A DNA stretch of 64,000 bases, from positions 1-64,000 of the forward strand of contig JAHBNG010000034.1 in assembly GCA_019217005.1 (NCBI GenBank), read 5' to 3'. Shown piece by piece: positions 1 to 8,752 of this stretch (position 1 is the first letter of the stretch; each line of letters starts with the position of its first letter). Under the pieces are notes generated by a model that ran no database searches, was not told where the DNA came from, and was given only the letters and a program-made list of their open reading frames with translations. The stretch comes from Chloroflexi bacterium TSY (lineage in GTDB: Bacteria; Chloroflexota; Anaerolineae; Caldilineales; Caldilineaceae). The translations under genes were made by a program, and so were the position numbers.

Positions 1-24
1 AATTGAAGAGAATGGAGGCATCGG

Positions 25-728
25 ATGAAGACTAACAAAGAGCGCCGCATCGATCCCCGCCGGGAATCATTATCAGTTACCAGAGAAGCGGCCTCAATTG
101 GGTACGTTACTGCATCGAAGAGCTCACTGGTATGCGTACGCCTGACACTAAGTTGATTGACGATGGGCCAGTAGGGTGTACCGGACTCACAACGTGCGTA
201 AGAACAAAGGGCCCAATAGTACAGCTTGTATCTTCTACAGTGAGATCGACAAGCGCCCACTGCGCAATCGCGTGCTGCTGCTGCTGAGGGACTATCGAGA
301 GTCCTTCATCCGCGTGGTGAAAGGTCAGGAAAGGCGGGAATCACTGCCGAGCAGATCCGTGCTGGCAAAGGTAACTTCCCGAACTATTTTGTAACCTGCG
401 CTTATGATGCCTTCAAAGGCCCAAGATGCTTGTCTGGTACGATGAGCTTGTCACCAAGTTCGAACCGATCCCGCGCATATTAGACTTCTTTGATCTGCGC
501 TACGATATTAGCGACTTTGACGTCGAAGAGCATCGTAAATGCTCTCTCTCTATTTATGATGATCAGCACAGATCGTTCACAAAGAACAACCCCAAGGATC
601 TAACCTACCACCAGCGCACCGTTGAATCAGCTGTGCTCGAGGCGATTGATGAATACGTGCAGAACCATCACGCTGATCTGCTAGATAAATATGGGTTGCT
701 ACGCCATGATAATCTCACACAAACATAA
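25..728 (+). pseudogene. Sulfotransferase-family gene, frameshifted
   Basis: Sulfotransferases move a sulfuryl group from PAPS to an acceptor. The PAPS 5'-phosphosulfate loop is visible near 75-105 as SYQRSGLNWVR and the 3'-phosphate motif near 260-320 as LLLLRDYRESFIR; the C-terminal part reads LVWYDELVTKFEPIPRILDFF. The reading frame must change about three times (near 172, 335 and 420) to follow this homology, and no clean start is seen. This is therefore a decayed gene or a badly sequenced one. It slightly overlaps a second sulfotransferase-like gene starting at 706. Confidence 0.65.
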
Positions 729-1676
729 ATTTATTTCCATCCACATCGGCAAGACCGGTGGAACCAGCATTGAGAACACTCTGCGCTGAGCTGGAGATTG
801 ATTTCGAGGAGACAAAAAAAGATCCCAAGGGTAACTGGTGGAAGCATATCTGGGCTAAGGATATGCGCAAGCGTGTCGGCCCCGAGGTCTGGAATGACTA
901 CTTTACCTTCGCCTTTGTGCGTAACCCTTACGATATGATCCTTTCACTCTACTCGATGTATACACAGTATCCTGAGTACACCAATCCCAAAGTCCATCCC
1001 GGCTCTACCATCCCTGGAATCAGTCTCAGTAGATCCAAATTTCAGGTTTTGAGAGAGAATTCTGGCTAAACAGTTGACATAAATACAAATTTGCCGGTCG
1101 ATATCTAGTTTTTGCGTTAGATTTGGGCGATTTTCAGATATGAAATAGGTTGTTTTCTGTAACCGAAATCTGAATAAATGACTCCAAAATCCCTGCAATC
1201 TCGACTGAAAATAGCCAAAAACGCCAAATTTGGATCTACTGAGTATCGTGATTTCGTCGACTTCATCCACGCTATGGGCGAGTGCCGTTACGAACCCGAC
1301 GAACAATGGCGGCTACAATTGGATAGCTCGGGGTGCCCAACCAATCCCGCGTCTGGGACAGTTTGCGCAATCTACAAACCAGCTACCTGACCGAAAGCTG
1401 GAAGGGACGAGATGGCCCGGAGATTCTGGTCGACTTTGTCGGGCGTTTCGAGCATTTGCAGCGCGACTTTGATGTCGTCTGTGATCGCATCGGCATCCGC
1501 CGTCTTGAACTAATCCATCACGGAGCTACGAAGCACGCCGCCTTTGAGAAACTCTACGACGAAACAATGGATCGTATCGTCTACGATCACTTCTCGATTG
1601 ATGTCGATCGTTGGGGCTATAGTCTCCCGAAACAGCATACTAAAGTGAAATCAGATGGAAAACAATACTTTTGTAC
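706..1676 (+). pseudogene. Second sulfotransferase-family gene, interrupted by a MITE
   Basis: ATG at 706 opens MIISHKHKFISIHIGKTGG, a PAPS-binding loop of the Sulfotransfer_2 type. The 3'-phosphate motif FAFVRNPYDMILSLY follows at about 905-950. Frameshifts occur near 780 and 1330. A 219-bp insertion (1025-1243) splits the gene and brings an in-frame stop at 1067-1069; coding similarity resumes with EYRDFVDFIHAMGE and continues to about 1640 (VDRWGYSLPK). The 219-bp insertion is a multiple of three, so both flanks share a frame. The gene is dead as read. The true end is uncertain because a palindromic repeat starts at 1677. Confidence 0.65.
1025..1243. mobile_element. 219-bp MITE-like element
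   Basis: The element has perfect 18-bp terminal inverted repeats (CTCAGTAGATCCAAATTT at 1025-1042 and its complement at 1226-1243). It contains no gene and interrupts the second sulfotransferase gene. The same terminal sequence bounds the ISH3-like IS at 42344-43622, and 20 bp (CTCAGTAGATCCAAATTTCA) match that IS's right end exactly, so this is probably a non-autonomous relative moved by its transposase. No clear target duplication was found. Confidence 0.75.
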
Positions 1677-1745
1677 AGGTGACGGCCACTGTCCGCAACC
1701 TGTTCTCGAGACCGATAGCGCGTTCCGGACAGTGACTGTCACCTT
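1677..1745. repeat. Palindromic intergenic repeat, GGTGAC family, copy 1
   Basis: Imperfect inverted repeat: the left arm at 1677-1695 begins AGGTGACGGCCACTGTCCG, and the right arm is the complement of AGGTGACAGTCACTGTCCG. The AGGTGAC(A/G)G(T/C)CACT arm recurs at about 19803-19882 and 36999-37078, defining a small dispersed palindromic family. Confidence 0.6.
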
Positions 1746-2165
1746 ACTTTATCGGTGTTTATCTAGGTTTTCTTCTATCCGATTTCTTAGGTTCTTTCGT
1801 AAATTAGACTGTACTTTCAGCAAAGCAGATGAAAACTTGTGCGTTTTGTACATTTCATTCGAATGAGGGTATGCTACAATAACAGCACCCTCCTTGAACA
1901 TATCCGTCCCTGTGAATTTTGCTTAGAGCAGTACCGTTTATCACGATGAGCAAAGCAGTATAAATGTTGTTTAAGCGGAACTGTCGCTGATAGAATTCAA
2001 GACCAAATTCGATATACAACAGATCAGTATCAGATCAAAGTTACTGGTTTAATGGTTTCCGTGTAAAAAGTAAACATTGCTTGGTAAACAGGTTTTTAGT
2101 GCTTACTGTTAACAGTTAACTGATGACAGTAGGCGTTCAATAGTCTTTTCCCCTCACACCCTTGA
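1746..2165. other. Non-coding stretch
   Basis: About 420 bp with no convincing gene on either strand. It holds short self-complementary words such as GTTAACAGTTAAC near 2107. It ends at the terminal repeat of the IS that starts at 2166. Confidence 0.4.
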
Positions 2166-3665
2166 ACTTTACTTTCTGGTAAAAGAAAAGAGATGAGGTG
2201 AGAAATATGACAAAAAGCGGTTAGCAGTTCATCCTAAAGGTAGAGAACCCAAAAAGGAGGAAGGAATGCTAACCGCGCCAGAAATAACTATAGCAGTACT
2301 GATGAATGTATTGCAAGTAACGCCGATGGGAACAAACGTAAATGTAATGCGTCTGATGTGGGCAATGCTGAATGGGTCGTTTCTGAAAAGTCGAGGAGCA
2401 ATCCATAGCGCATTGAAAGAAAGCGGGTTTGAAGATGAGGAGCTCCGGCGAAGCTGGTGGAGCTTTCGATATGGATCATGGGATATCACAAGTCTGCTGG
2501 GGTCGTGGCAAGAAGAAGTGGAAAGGGGAATGGGAGGCAAAAAAGTTAGAAGGGTACCGAGTGAAAAGCATAGATATCACAGGGTTCTGGCGACCGAAGC
2601 TGCAAGGGAAAGTGAACCGACTCTATAACTCAACGGCTCGTCGGGCATTGCCCGCGCTCATCTTTGGAGTGATGATAAGCTCGGGGGAGATAGGCGGGAA
2701 GCGAGTGCCACTGCTCAAGGCAATCATGAGATGCACGGTTGGAACAAAGGAAAGTGAGTTTCGGAAAAAGCTGCTGACAGAGACGAAGAAATCACTGGAG
2801 TCAGACGAAGTGGCGGTGGTCGATGCCGGGTTTACAATCAGAGAAATGCTAGAAAGCGGCATAGACCGATTTGTCCTGCGGGAAGCCATTAACTGCACAG
2901 TGCGCCGCAATGAGTTCCCCAAACGCAAAGAAAAAGGCAGACCACCTGAATATGGTGATATTGTGCGTCCGCTCTCTCGCAGCTATAAGGAAAGCGACTC
3001 GAGGCTACAACTCCGGACTCGTCTGGTCGCTTTCTCTATAGTGGTCGCCTGATTTGCTATCAAGCATGGCACAATCTCGTCCCCAGAACAACCAAGGTGG
3101 ATACAGCCAACCGTACCTACTCGATTTACGTCATTCAGGATCCGGCCTACAACACACCTTTGGTTTTGGCGACCGTTATGACTTTGCAGCCTGAAACCAT
3201 TTATCTTGTCTACCTGGAACGCTGGCCTGTTGAACATCCCCCCTTGGCTTCCAAGCAGATGATTGGCTTACATCGTCAATTTGTTCATGCCGATGAGGCT
3301 TGTTTCCGCTTACCTGAACTGGGGCTGCTTGCTGGCAATCTTCTTTCCCATTTAGCCGCTTCTCTTCCTCCCATACCGACTGGCTACTGGGATCGAGAGC
3401 CTCAATCCACTCCCGGCAGGCTGCGCCGTGTTCTCTCGAGTGCTCTTTTTCCAACTCCTGACCAACTCGACCCTGACTTTCGGAAAAAGGCCTCGGTTTC
3501 ACACCATTTCCCTAAAGGCGTTCTCGCTCATCGCCGCCTCAATGCCGCTGCTTAAACTAGCCGAGCACTATTTTTACATTTTATCCCGTTTTTTCAGGGT
3601 GGATTCTTTTTTCCGCCCCTTTCGGTTTGCCCTTTGTCACTCAAGCCTTTACCAGAAAGTAAAGT
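2166..3665. mobile_element. Insertion sequence, IS4-superfamily-like, about 1.5 kb
   Basis: 18-bp terminal inverted repeats ACTTTACTTTCTGGTAAA lie at 2166-2183 and, inverted, at 3648-3665. The element contains one frameshifted transposase gene. Its right end abuts the coding frame of a peptide-binding-protein fragment, while the left flank is unrelated sequence, so a deletion or rearrangement probably accompanied insertion. No target duplication is visible. Confidence 0.75.
2266..3555 (+). pseudogene. DDE transposase, frameshifted
   Basis: A strong ribosome-binding site (AAGGAGGAAGG) precedes ATG 2266. The protein can be followed through three segments in frames 1, 2 and 1, with breaks near 2530 and 3020. 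DDE-like signatures are IDITGFWRP, VVDAGFTIREML and the C-terminal Y-x2-R-W-x2-E type motif in YLERWPVEHPPLASKQMIG, as in IS4-superfamily transposases. I cannot assign an exact IS family. Confidence 0.65.
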
Positions 3666-3947
3666 ACGTACTTCAATTCGGAAAATATCGGTACAGGCTT
3701 CAACTACAGTCACGTGCCCGACCCCGAGATGGACGAACTGCTGGCCGCCGGGCGGGCCGAAACCGATCTGGAAAAGCGCAAAGAGATCTACGTCCAACTT
3801 CAGCGTCGCGTTATGGAAAAAGCCTTGCTCCTGCCCATGCACTTGACCATGATGATCGTTGGCATGAAAGCTGAAGTTGACGGTTTTGAATTAGGCCCTG
3901 GGGGCTTCTATCCGTGGAAGTATAGTGAGTGGTCGATGAGTCAGTGA
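3666..3947 (+). pseudogene. C-terminal fragment of a peptide ABC transporter binding protein
   Basis: Reading begins directly at the IS border (TYFNSENIGTGFNYSHVPD) and continues with PEMDELLAAGRAETDLEKRKEIYVQLQRRV, typical of the C-terminal lobe of SBP_bac_5 solute-binding proteins. The N-terminal ~80% including the lipoprotein signal is missing and does not lie upstream of the IS. The stop codon TGA (3945-3947) overlaps the GTG start of the permease gene, so this was the first gene of importer 1. Without a binding protein the downstream permeases may be orphaned. Confidence 0.8.
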
Positions 3948-4867
3948 TTCAGTACATTCTGCGGCGTTTGCTCTTCGCCATTCCAGTCATATTAGGCGTC
4001 TCGATCCTGGTCTTCTCCATGCTCCATCTATTGCCCGGCGACCCAGCCGAGTTGATGTTGGGCGAAATGGGAAATACGCCCGAAAATATCGAGCAGATGC
4101 GGGAATCGCTGGGTCTCAACGACCCGCTCTATGTCCAATATGGTCGCTACCTGTGGGGCGCACTTCAAGGGGATTTGGGCGAATCAATTCGCACCCGCAA
4201 GGCCGTGAGCTGGTATATTGGCCGCCAGATTATGTCCACTGTCCAGTTGACGGTTGCGGGCATTGGCACAGCGGTCATTATCGGCATGGCCTTGGGGATG
4301 CTTGCTGCCGTGCGACAGAACTCGTGGCTGGATAATGTGAGCATGTTTGTGGCCCTCTTTGGCATTTCGGTACCTAACTTTTGGCTGGGGCTGCTGCTGA
4401 TCTTTGTCTTTTCTATCTGGCTCGGTTGGGTGCCGGTGACAGGCCAAGGCGGTCTACAAGGGCTGATCTTGCCCGCAGTCGCTTTGGCGCTACCGTCTAT
4501 GGCAGTGGTGGCGCGCCTGACCCGCTCCAGCATGTTGGAGGTGCTGCGTCAGGAATATGTGACGGTGGCCCACGCCAAGGGGTTGAACAGTCGTGTGGTG
4601 ATTCTGCGGCACGTGCTCAAAAACGCGCTGATTCCCGTCATCACCATTGTGGGGTTGCAATTTGGCAGTCTTCTGGGCGGTGCCGTGACGATTGAGATTG
4701 TCTTTGGACGTCAGGGGCTGGGACGCATTTTGGTTGATTCGGTACTAGCCCAGGATTATCCCATGGTGCAGGGGTGTGTCTTGTTGGCAGCCGTTGTCTA
4801 CGTCTTTGTCAATCTGCTGGTGGATGTGACCTATGTGTGGATCGACCCGCGGATTCGTTTTGAGTGA
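3944..4867 (+). CDS. Peptide/oligopeptide ABC transporter permease, DppB type
   Basis: Inner-membrane permease subunit of a peptide-type ABC importer (BPD_transp_1). It shows the DppB N-terminus YILRRLLFAIPVILGVSILVFSMLHLLPGDPAE and the cytoplasmic EAA loop EYVTVAHAKGLNSRVVILRHVLKNALIP that contacts the ATPase. It ends ...YVWIDPRIRFE as usual in the family. Length is about 307 residues with six predicted membrane spans. GTG at 3944 overlaps the preceding stop (GTGA), suggesting translational coupling; an in-frame GTG at 3929 is an alternative. The next permease starts a few bases after its stop. Confidence 0.9.
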   Translation: MIQYILRRLLFAIPVILGVSILVFSMLHLLPGDPAELMLGEMGNTPENIEQMRESLGLNDPLYVQYGRYLWGALQGDLGESIRTRKAVSWYIGRQIMSTVQLTVAGIGTAVIIGMALGMLAAVRQNSWLDNVSMFVALFGISVPNFWLGLLLIFVFSIWLGWVPVTGQGGLQGLILPAVALALPSMAVVARLTRSSMLEVLRQEYVTVAHAKGLNSRVVILRHVLKNALIPVITIVGLQFGSLLGGAVTIEIVFGRQGLGRILVDSVLAQDYPMVQGCVLLAAVVYVFVNLLVDVTYVWIDPRIRFE

Positions 4868-4872
4868 TCCAT

Positions 4873-5772
4873 ATGACCCAACTTGCCGCAGAATCCACAT
4901 TCTCATCGTTCACACAGGCTGAGATCCGTGCCGACAGCTTGCTGCGCATTGCCCTGCGCCAACTGATGCGCAACCGAGCCGCAGTGGTGGGCATGGCCAT
5001 TATCATTCTGCTCATAGTTATTGCGATTCTGGCACCGCTAATTGCGCCATATGACCCGATCAAGCAGAGTCGAGACAATTTGGCCCCGCCCAGTATCACG
5101 CACCTGATGGGAACCGACCTAGTCGGGCGGGACATCTTCAGCCGCATTCTGCACGGTGCTCGTCTTTCGCTGCTGGTGGGTCTGATTTCGGTGGGCATCG
5201 GTGCCATCAGCGGCGTATTGCTTGGTCTGCTGGCTGGCTATTATGGCAGTTGGCTGGACATGCTTGAGATGCGCCTGATCGACATTCTGCTGGCTTTTCC
5301 GGGGCTTCTGCTGGCCTTGAGTATCATTACCATCCTAGGACCAAGCCTGGTGAATCTGATGATCGCCGTGGGCATCTCCTCGATTCCAGAATATGCTCGG
5401 TTGGTGCGGGGAGCGGTGCTGTCGGCCAAAGAAAATGTCTATGTGGATGCGGCCCATGTGGTCGGCTGCAAGGGAACGCGGGTCATGTTCCAGCACATTT
5501 TGCCCAACGTGGTGGCCTCTGTGATTGTGCTGGCTACGCTGGGCGTAGGGCGGGCGATTCTGTTGGGTGCTGCGCTCAGCTTTCTCGGCTTGGGAGCGCA
5601 ACCACCAACTCCGGAATGGGGAGCCATGCTCAGTTCTGGTCGCGACTATCTGCGGCGGGCATGGTGGGTGACAACCTTTCCCGGCATGGCCATTACGATT
5701 ACTGTATTGGCGGTCAATATGTTGGGCGACGGGCTGCGCGATGCGTTGGATCCCCGGTTAAGAATTGGATAA
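4873..5772 (+). CDS. Peptide/oligopeptide ABC transporter permease, DppC type
   Basis: Second permease of importer 1. The N-terminal DppC-type segment LRQLMRNRAAVVGMAIIILL is followed by the periplasmic GTDLVGRDIFSRILHGAR signature, the EAA-type loop VYVDAAHVVGCKGTRVMFQHILPNVV and the ending GDGLRDALDPRLRIG. ATG 4873 is chosen; GTG 4864 overlapping the previous stop would add three residues. No ATPase genes (DppD/DppF) follow: the next sequence is a short hairpin region and an IS630 element. The pair therefore needs ATPases encoded elsewhere. Confidence 0.9.
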   Translation: MTQLAAESTFSSFTQAEIRADSLLRIALRQLMRNRAAVVGMAIIILLIVIAILAPLIAPYDPIKQSRDNLAPPSITHLMGTDLVGRDIFSRILHGARLSLLVGLISVGIGAISGVLLGLLAGYYGSWLDMLEMRLIDILLAFPGLLLALSIITILGPSLVNLMIAVGISSIPEYARLVRGAVLSAKENVYVDAAHVVGCKGTRVMFQHILPNVVASVIVLATLGVGRAILLGAALSFLGLGAQPPTPEWGAMLSSGRDYLRRAWWVTTFPGMAITITVLAVNMLGDGLRDALDPRLRIG

Positions 5773-5838
5773 AAAATGTAGCTATTCAGCTATCAGCTTG
5801 TTAGCCAGTCAGCTTTTGCGCTAACGGATGAATATCTA

Positions 5839-7163
5839 GTACAAAGAGGCATAAATGATTACGCAGATAGAGCCTTGCCCTTGTAGGTCCACTGGAAAGG
5901 TTTAGCCATAGTTTGGTTGTAGTAGTCAATGAAAGCGAAAACTTTGTTGCGTAAGTCATCAAGAGAAAGAAAAGAACCTTTGCGCAATAGTTTACGGACC
6001 AAAATGCTAATCCAGATTTCAATCTGATTCATCCAGGAAGCATGTTTAGGCGTATAGTAGAAGACAATGCGATGTTCTTGATGGGACAAGAATTCGGCAC
6101 GAGTCTTCATGGATTCGAGGATGCCAGATTTGCCTTTTACACCAAGATCACAGGTGATGTCCGACTCAGCGGCCACGTAGCGAACAAGAGATTCGGAGCA
6201 ATGGATGTTGAGATTATCAACCACGATATGCCAACGTTTGATGTGAGGGTGTGCCTCAACCATCTGGCGAATATGTGCAACATAATCGTGCTCGGTGCGG
6301 GTGGGTTCAGCAGTGACCCAGAGAATGCCACCCAAGGCAACATTGAATGTCAGGATGAAGGCTAAGGTGCCATGACGGATATACTCATGCTCAATGAGAC
6401 GGTCTTTGCCAGGGACAGTTGGACGATCGGGATATTTCCTTTCGAGGGCTTGAACCCCCTGTCTTTTCATCGTTGGAAACAACGAGTTCACCCTTCTTCG
6501 CCAGTTCAGAAGCACGGGCATAGAGGTCATTGATGGTTTGGCTCTTCACCTCAAAGAGTTCATCCTTGGGCGTGTTTTGCCAGTAGCGACTCATATGGGG
6601 CCGAATTGATGCATCTTTTTTAAAAGCCTCGCCGCATGTCTGGGTGAGATACTTTCTACTATATTTCGCTTGACCAGTTCGTCGGCGATTTCTCGCCCTG
6701 TCCATTCGCTGATGGGACGCCCGCACTTCTCTGGCGATTCACAGGCCAAGGCTTCCAGTTGGCATCTTTGGTCTGCCGTGATTACGGACGGTGCCCCAGG
6801 ACGTGGCAGGTCTTCCAACCTCTCTTGCGCTGTGAGTTCTTCCAGCGGTATCGCTTCTAGAGCTAGCCATCTCTTTTTCCAGTTGAAGACCGTTTTGCGA
6901 GACACGCCCACTTCTAGGCTAATTGTCCCAGAATCTTTACCCGCAGCTGCGTACAAAATTATCTGCGCTCGCTTGACCATCTGTTGGCCCGTTGTGTGCC
7001 CCTTGACTAACTGCTCTAGACCTTCTTTCGCTTTTGGGCTTAGTTCGATTTTTTCGGCTTCTGGACCTGGCATCTCTTTTTCTCCTTCTTTGGGATATTA
7101 TCGATGCCTCCAGTTTACATAACTCCTGCAATTATCTATGTAATCATTTATGCCTTTCTGTAC
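5839..7163. mobile_element. IS630-family element, degraded
   Basis: Terminal inverted repeats begin GTACAAAGAGGCATAAATG on the left and GTACAGAAAGGCATAAATG on the right (read from the complementary strand). Both ends are flanked by TA (5837-5838 and 7164-7165), the usual IS630/Tc1 target duplication. The element encodes one frameshifted transposase on the minus strand. Confidence 0.8.
5859..7073 (-). pseudogene. IS630-family transposase, frameshifted
   Basis: The N-terminal helix-turn-helix part (start at 7073, MPGPEAEKIELSPKAKEGLEQLV) is intact to about 6600. The frame then shifts to [27 protein letters not shown], and near 6470 shifts again into the DDE part [28 protein letters not shown] and [14 protein letters not shown]. 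The last two carry the second Asp and the final Glu region of the IS630 catalytic core. Two frameshifts make the gene non-functional as read. Confidence 0.8.
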
Positions 7164-7274
7164 TAGTTGTATGTCCGGATATTCATCGAGACGGAAGCTG
7201 AAAGGCTGATCTAGCTAGAATCTATTGGCTTGAATAGTTACAAAAAACAAACCCGTAAATTTAGGAGGAATTGA

Positions 7275-8276
7275 ATGGCAGAGCCACTAACAATTGGAAC
7301 CGTGTCCGTGATGCCGGGCGAAATGAAACGGGGCGGCATCCCTATTGGTGTCGATATGTATGGCCGCGAACGAGAGATCCCCATCATTGTCTACCGCGGC
7401 GTCGAGGACGGGCCGCGCCTCTGGTTGAATGGAGCCACTCACGGCGATGAGCCAGAAGGTCCCTTCTCTATCTTTTTGGCCTTGCAAGAGCTGGACCCAA
7501 AGAAGCTACGCGGTACGGTGGTGGCGGTGCCGGTGATGAATGTTGGGGCCTTTTCGGCAGGCGAACGGGGCGACCCTCTGGATTCTTTCACCTACGACAT
7601 GAATCGCTGCTATCCAGGCAAACCGGACGGCTATCCCACTGAACGGATTGCCTACGCCCATTGGTCGACTATGAAAGAGAATTGCGATCTTCAGATCGCC
7701 ATCCACTCGGGTGGTGAACACTCGTACTTGGCCCACATGATTTTTGCCAGCAACAATCCCGAAAGTATGGAATTGGGCGCAGCCATGGGGCCAAATTGGA
7801 CGCTGCTCTTTGCCAGCCCCACTGGCGGCGGCAATCCCAGTTCGCAGATGGGAAACTTGGGCAAAGGTGGCGTCACTGTCGAGCTGGGCGGTAACTGTCG
7901 CTTGCTGACCAAAGATTTTCACACAATTGCTCAGGATTTGGCCGACGGTTACCTCAACGTGATGCGCCACTATAAGATGATCGAGGGTGATGCGCACTAT
8001 GCCAGCAGTTGGAGACAGGGCTACCAGATTGCGCTGCTGGCCCCGGCCACAGGCATGTATGTGGGCAATCCCGATCTACCCTTCGAGACGGAGCTGGAAG
8101 CGGACACACTGTTGGGGCAAATCTACAACTTGTACGGCGACGTGATTGCCGAAGTGCGCGCACCCCAAGCGGGTGTGGTCTTTGGTCTGCGCTCACGGGC
8201 GTCCGTACTGGAGGGTGAGTGGTGCTGCTTCTTTGGCGTGGTGGAAAAGACGGTGGATGATCTTCTGCCGGGGTAG
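7275..8276 (+). CDS. Succinylglutamate desuccinylase/aspartoacylase-family hydrolase
   Basis: Zinc-dependent deacylase of the AspA/AstE branch of the M14-like fold, expected to cleave N-acyl amino acids or related amides in the cytoplasm. The zinc motif H56-x-x-E59 lies in GATHGDEPEG, the third ligand H144 in LQIAIHSGG, and the catalytic glutamate E203 in VTVELGG. All are present, so it looks active. Length 333 residues; a strong ribosome-binding site (TAGGAGGAATTG) precedes the ATG. It lies downstream of an IS630 remnant and starts a run of hydrolases that includes two paralogues at 10950 and 11996. The substrate is not known. Confidence 0.85.
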   Translation: MAEPLTIGTVSVMPGEMKRGGIPIGVDMYGREREIPIIVYRGVEDGPRLWLNGATHGDEPEGPFSIFLALQELDPKKLRGTVVAVPVMNVGAFSAGERGDPLDSFTYDMNRCYPGKPDGYPTERIAYAHWSTMKENCDLQIAIHSGGEHSYLAHMIFASNNPESMELGAAMGPNWTLLFASPTGGGNPSSQMGNLGKGGVTVELGGNCRLLTKDFHTIAQDLADGYLNVMRHYKMIEGDAHYASSWRQGYQIALLAPATGMYVGNPDLPFETELEADTLLGQIYNLYGDVIAEVRAPQAGVVFGLRSRASVLEGEWCCFFGVVEKTVDDLLPG

Positions 8277-8348
8277 AGTTGAGCGTGTTAGCCAGTCAGC
8301 CACTCAGCAGGCGAAGCTGAAGTGCCTATACATTGAGGGAAACAGGTC

Positions 8349-8701
8349 ATGAGGGATTTTCGGACCTTAAAAATCTGGGAAAAAGTCACTAGCTTACACT
8401 CGAAATCTACAAGGCAGTTTGGGCATTTTCTCGTGAAGAACGTTTTGGGCTGATAAGCCAAATGCAACGTTCATCTTCATCAATCCCAATGAACATTGCT
8501 GAAGGTTTTGGCCGTGCAGGTGACGCCGAACTAAAACGTTTCATGCAAATCGGCATGGGTTCAGCCAGCGAACTTGAATATCAACTGCTACTAGCATCTG
8601 ACCTGAAATATCTTTCGCAACGTGACTACGACAAATTGAATGGGCTAGCCATAGAAGTCAAACGAATGCTTGCGTCCTTTATAAAACAGCTACGCAAATG
8701 A
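8349..8701 (+). pseudogene. Four-helix-bundle (rRNA intervening-sequence-type) protein, broken
   Basis: The N-terminus MRDFRTLKIWEK and the later segment LTLEIYKAVWAFSREERFGLISQMQRSSSSIPMNIAEGFGR match the S23/IVP four-helix-bundle family, which has no firm function. Between them one base is missing after TGGGAAAAA and an in-frame TAG replaces an expected glutamine codon at about 8387. A shorter product from the ATG at 8462 (79 residues) is conceivable but would lack the first helix. Two independent lesions point to decay more than to a single sequencing error. Confidence 0.7.
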
Positions 8702-8752
8702 GAGCCTGAATCGCCATCAAGCCAGCTGAAATGCTGACAAGCTGAAACGCTT

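Noticed and set aside
944..1306. 120-residue minus-strand open frame across the MITE
   Set aside because: It spans the MITE and the antisense of a recognisable sulfotransferase; no ribosome-binding site or family similarity.
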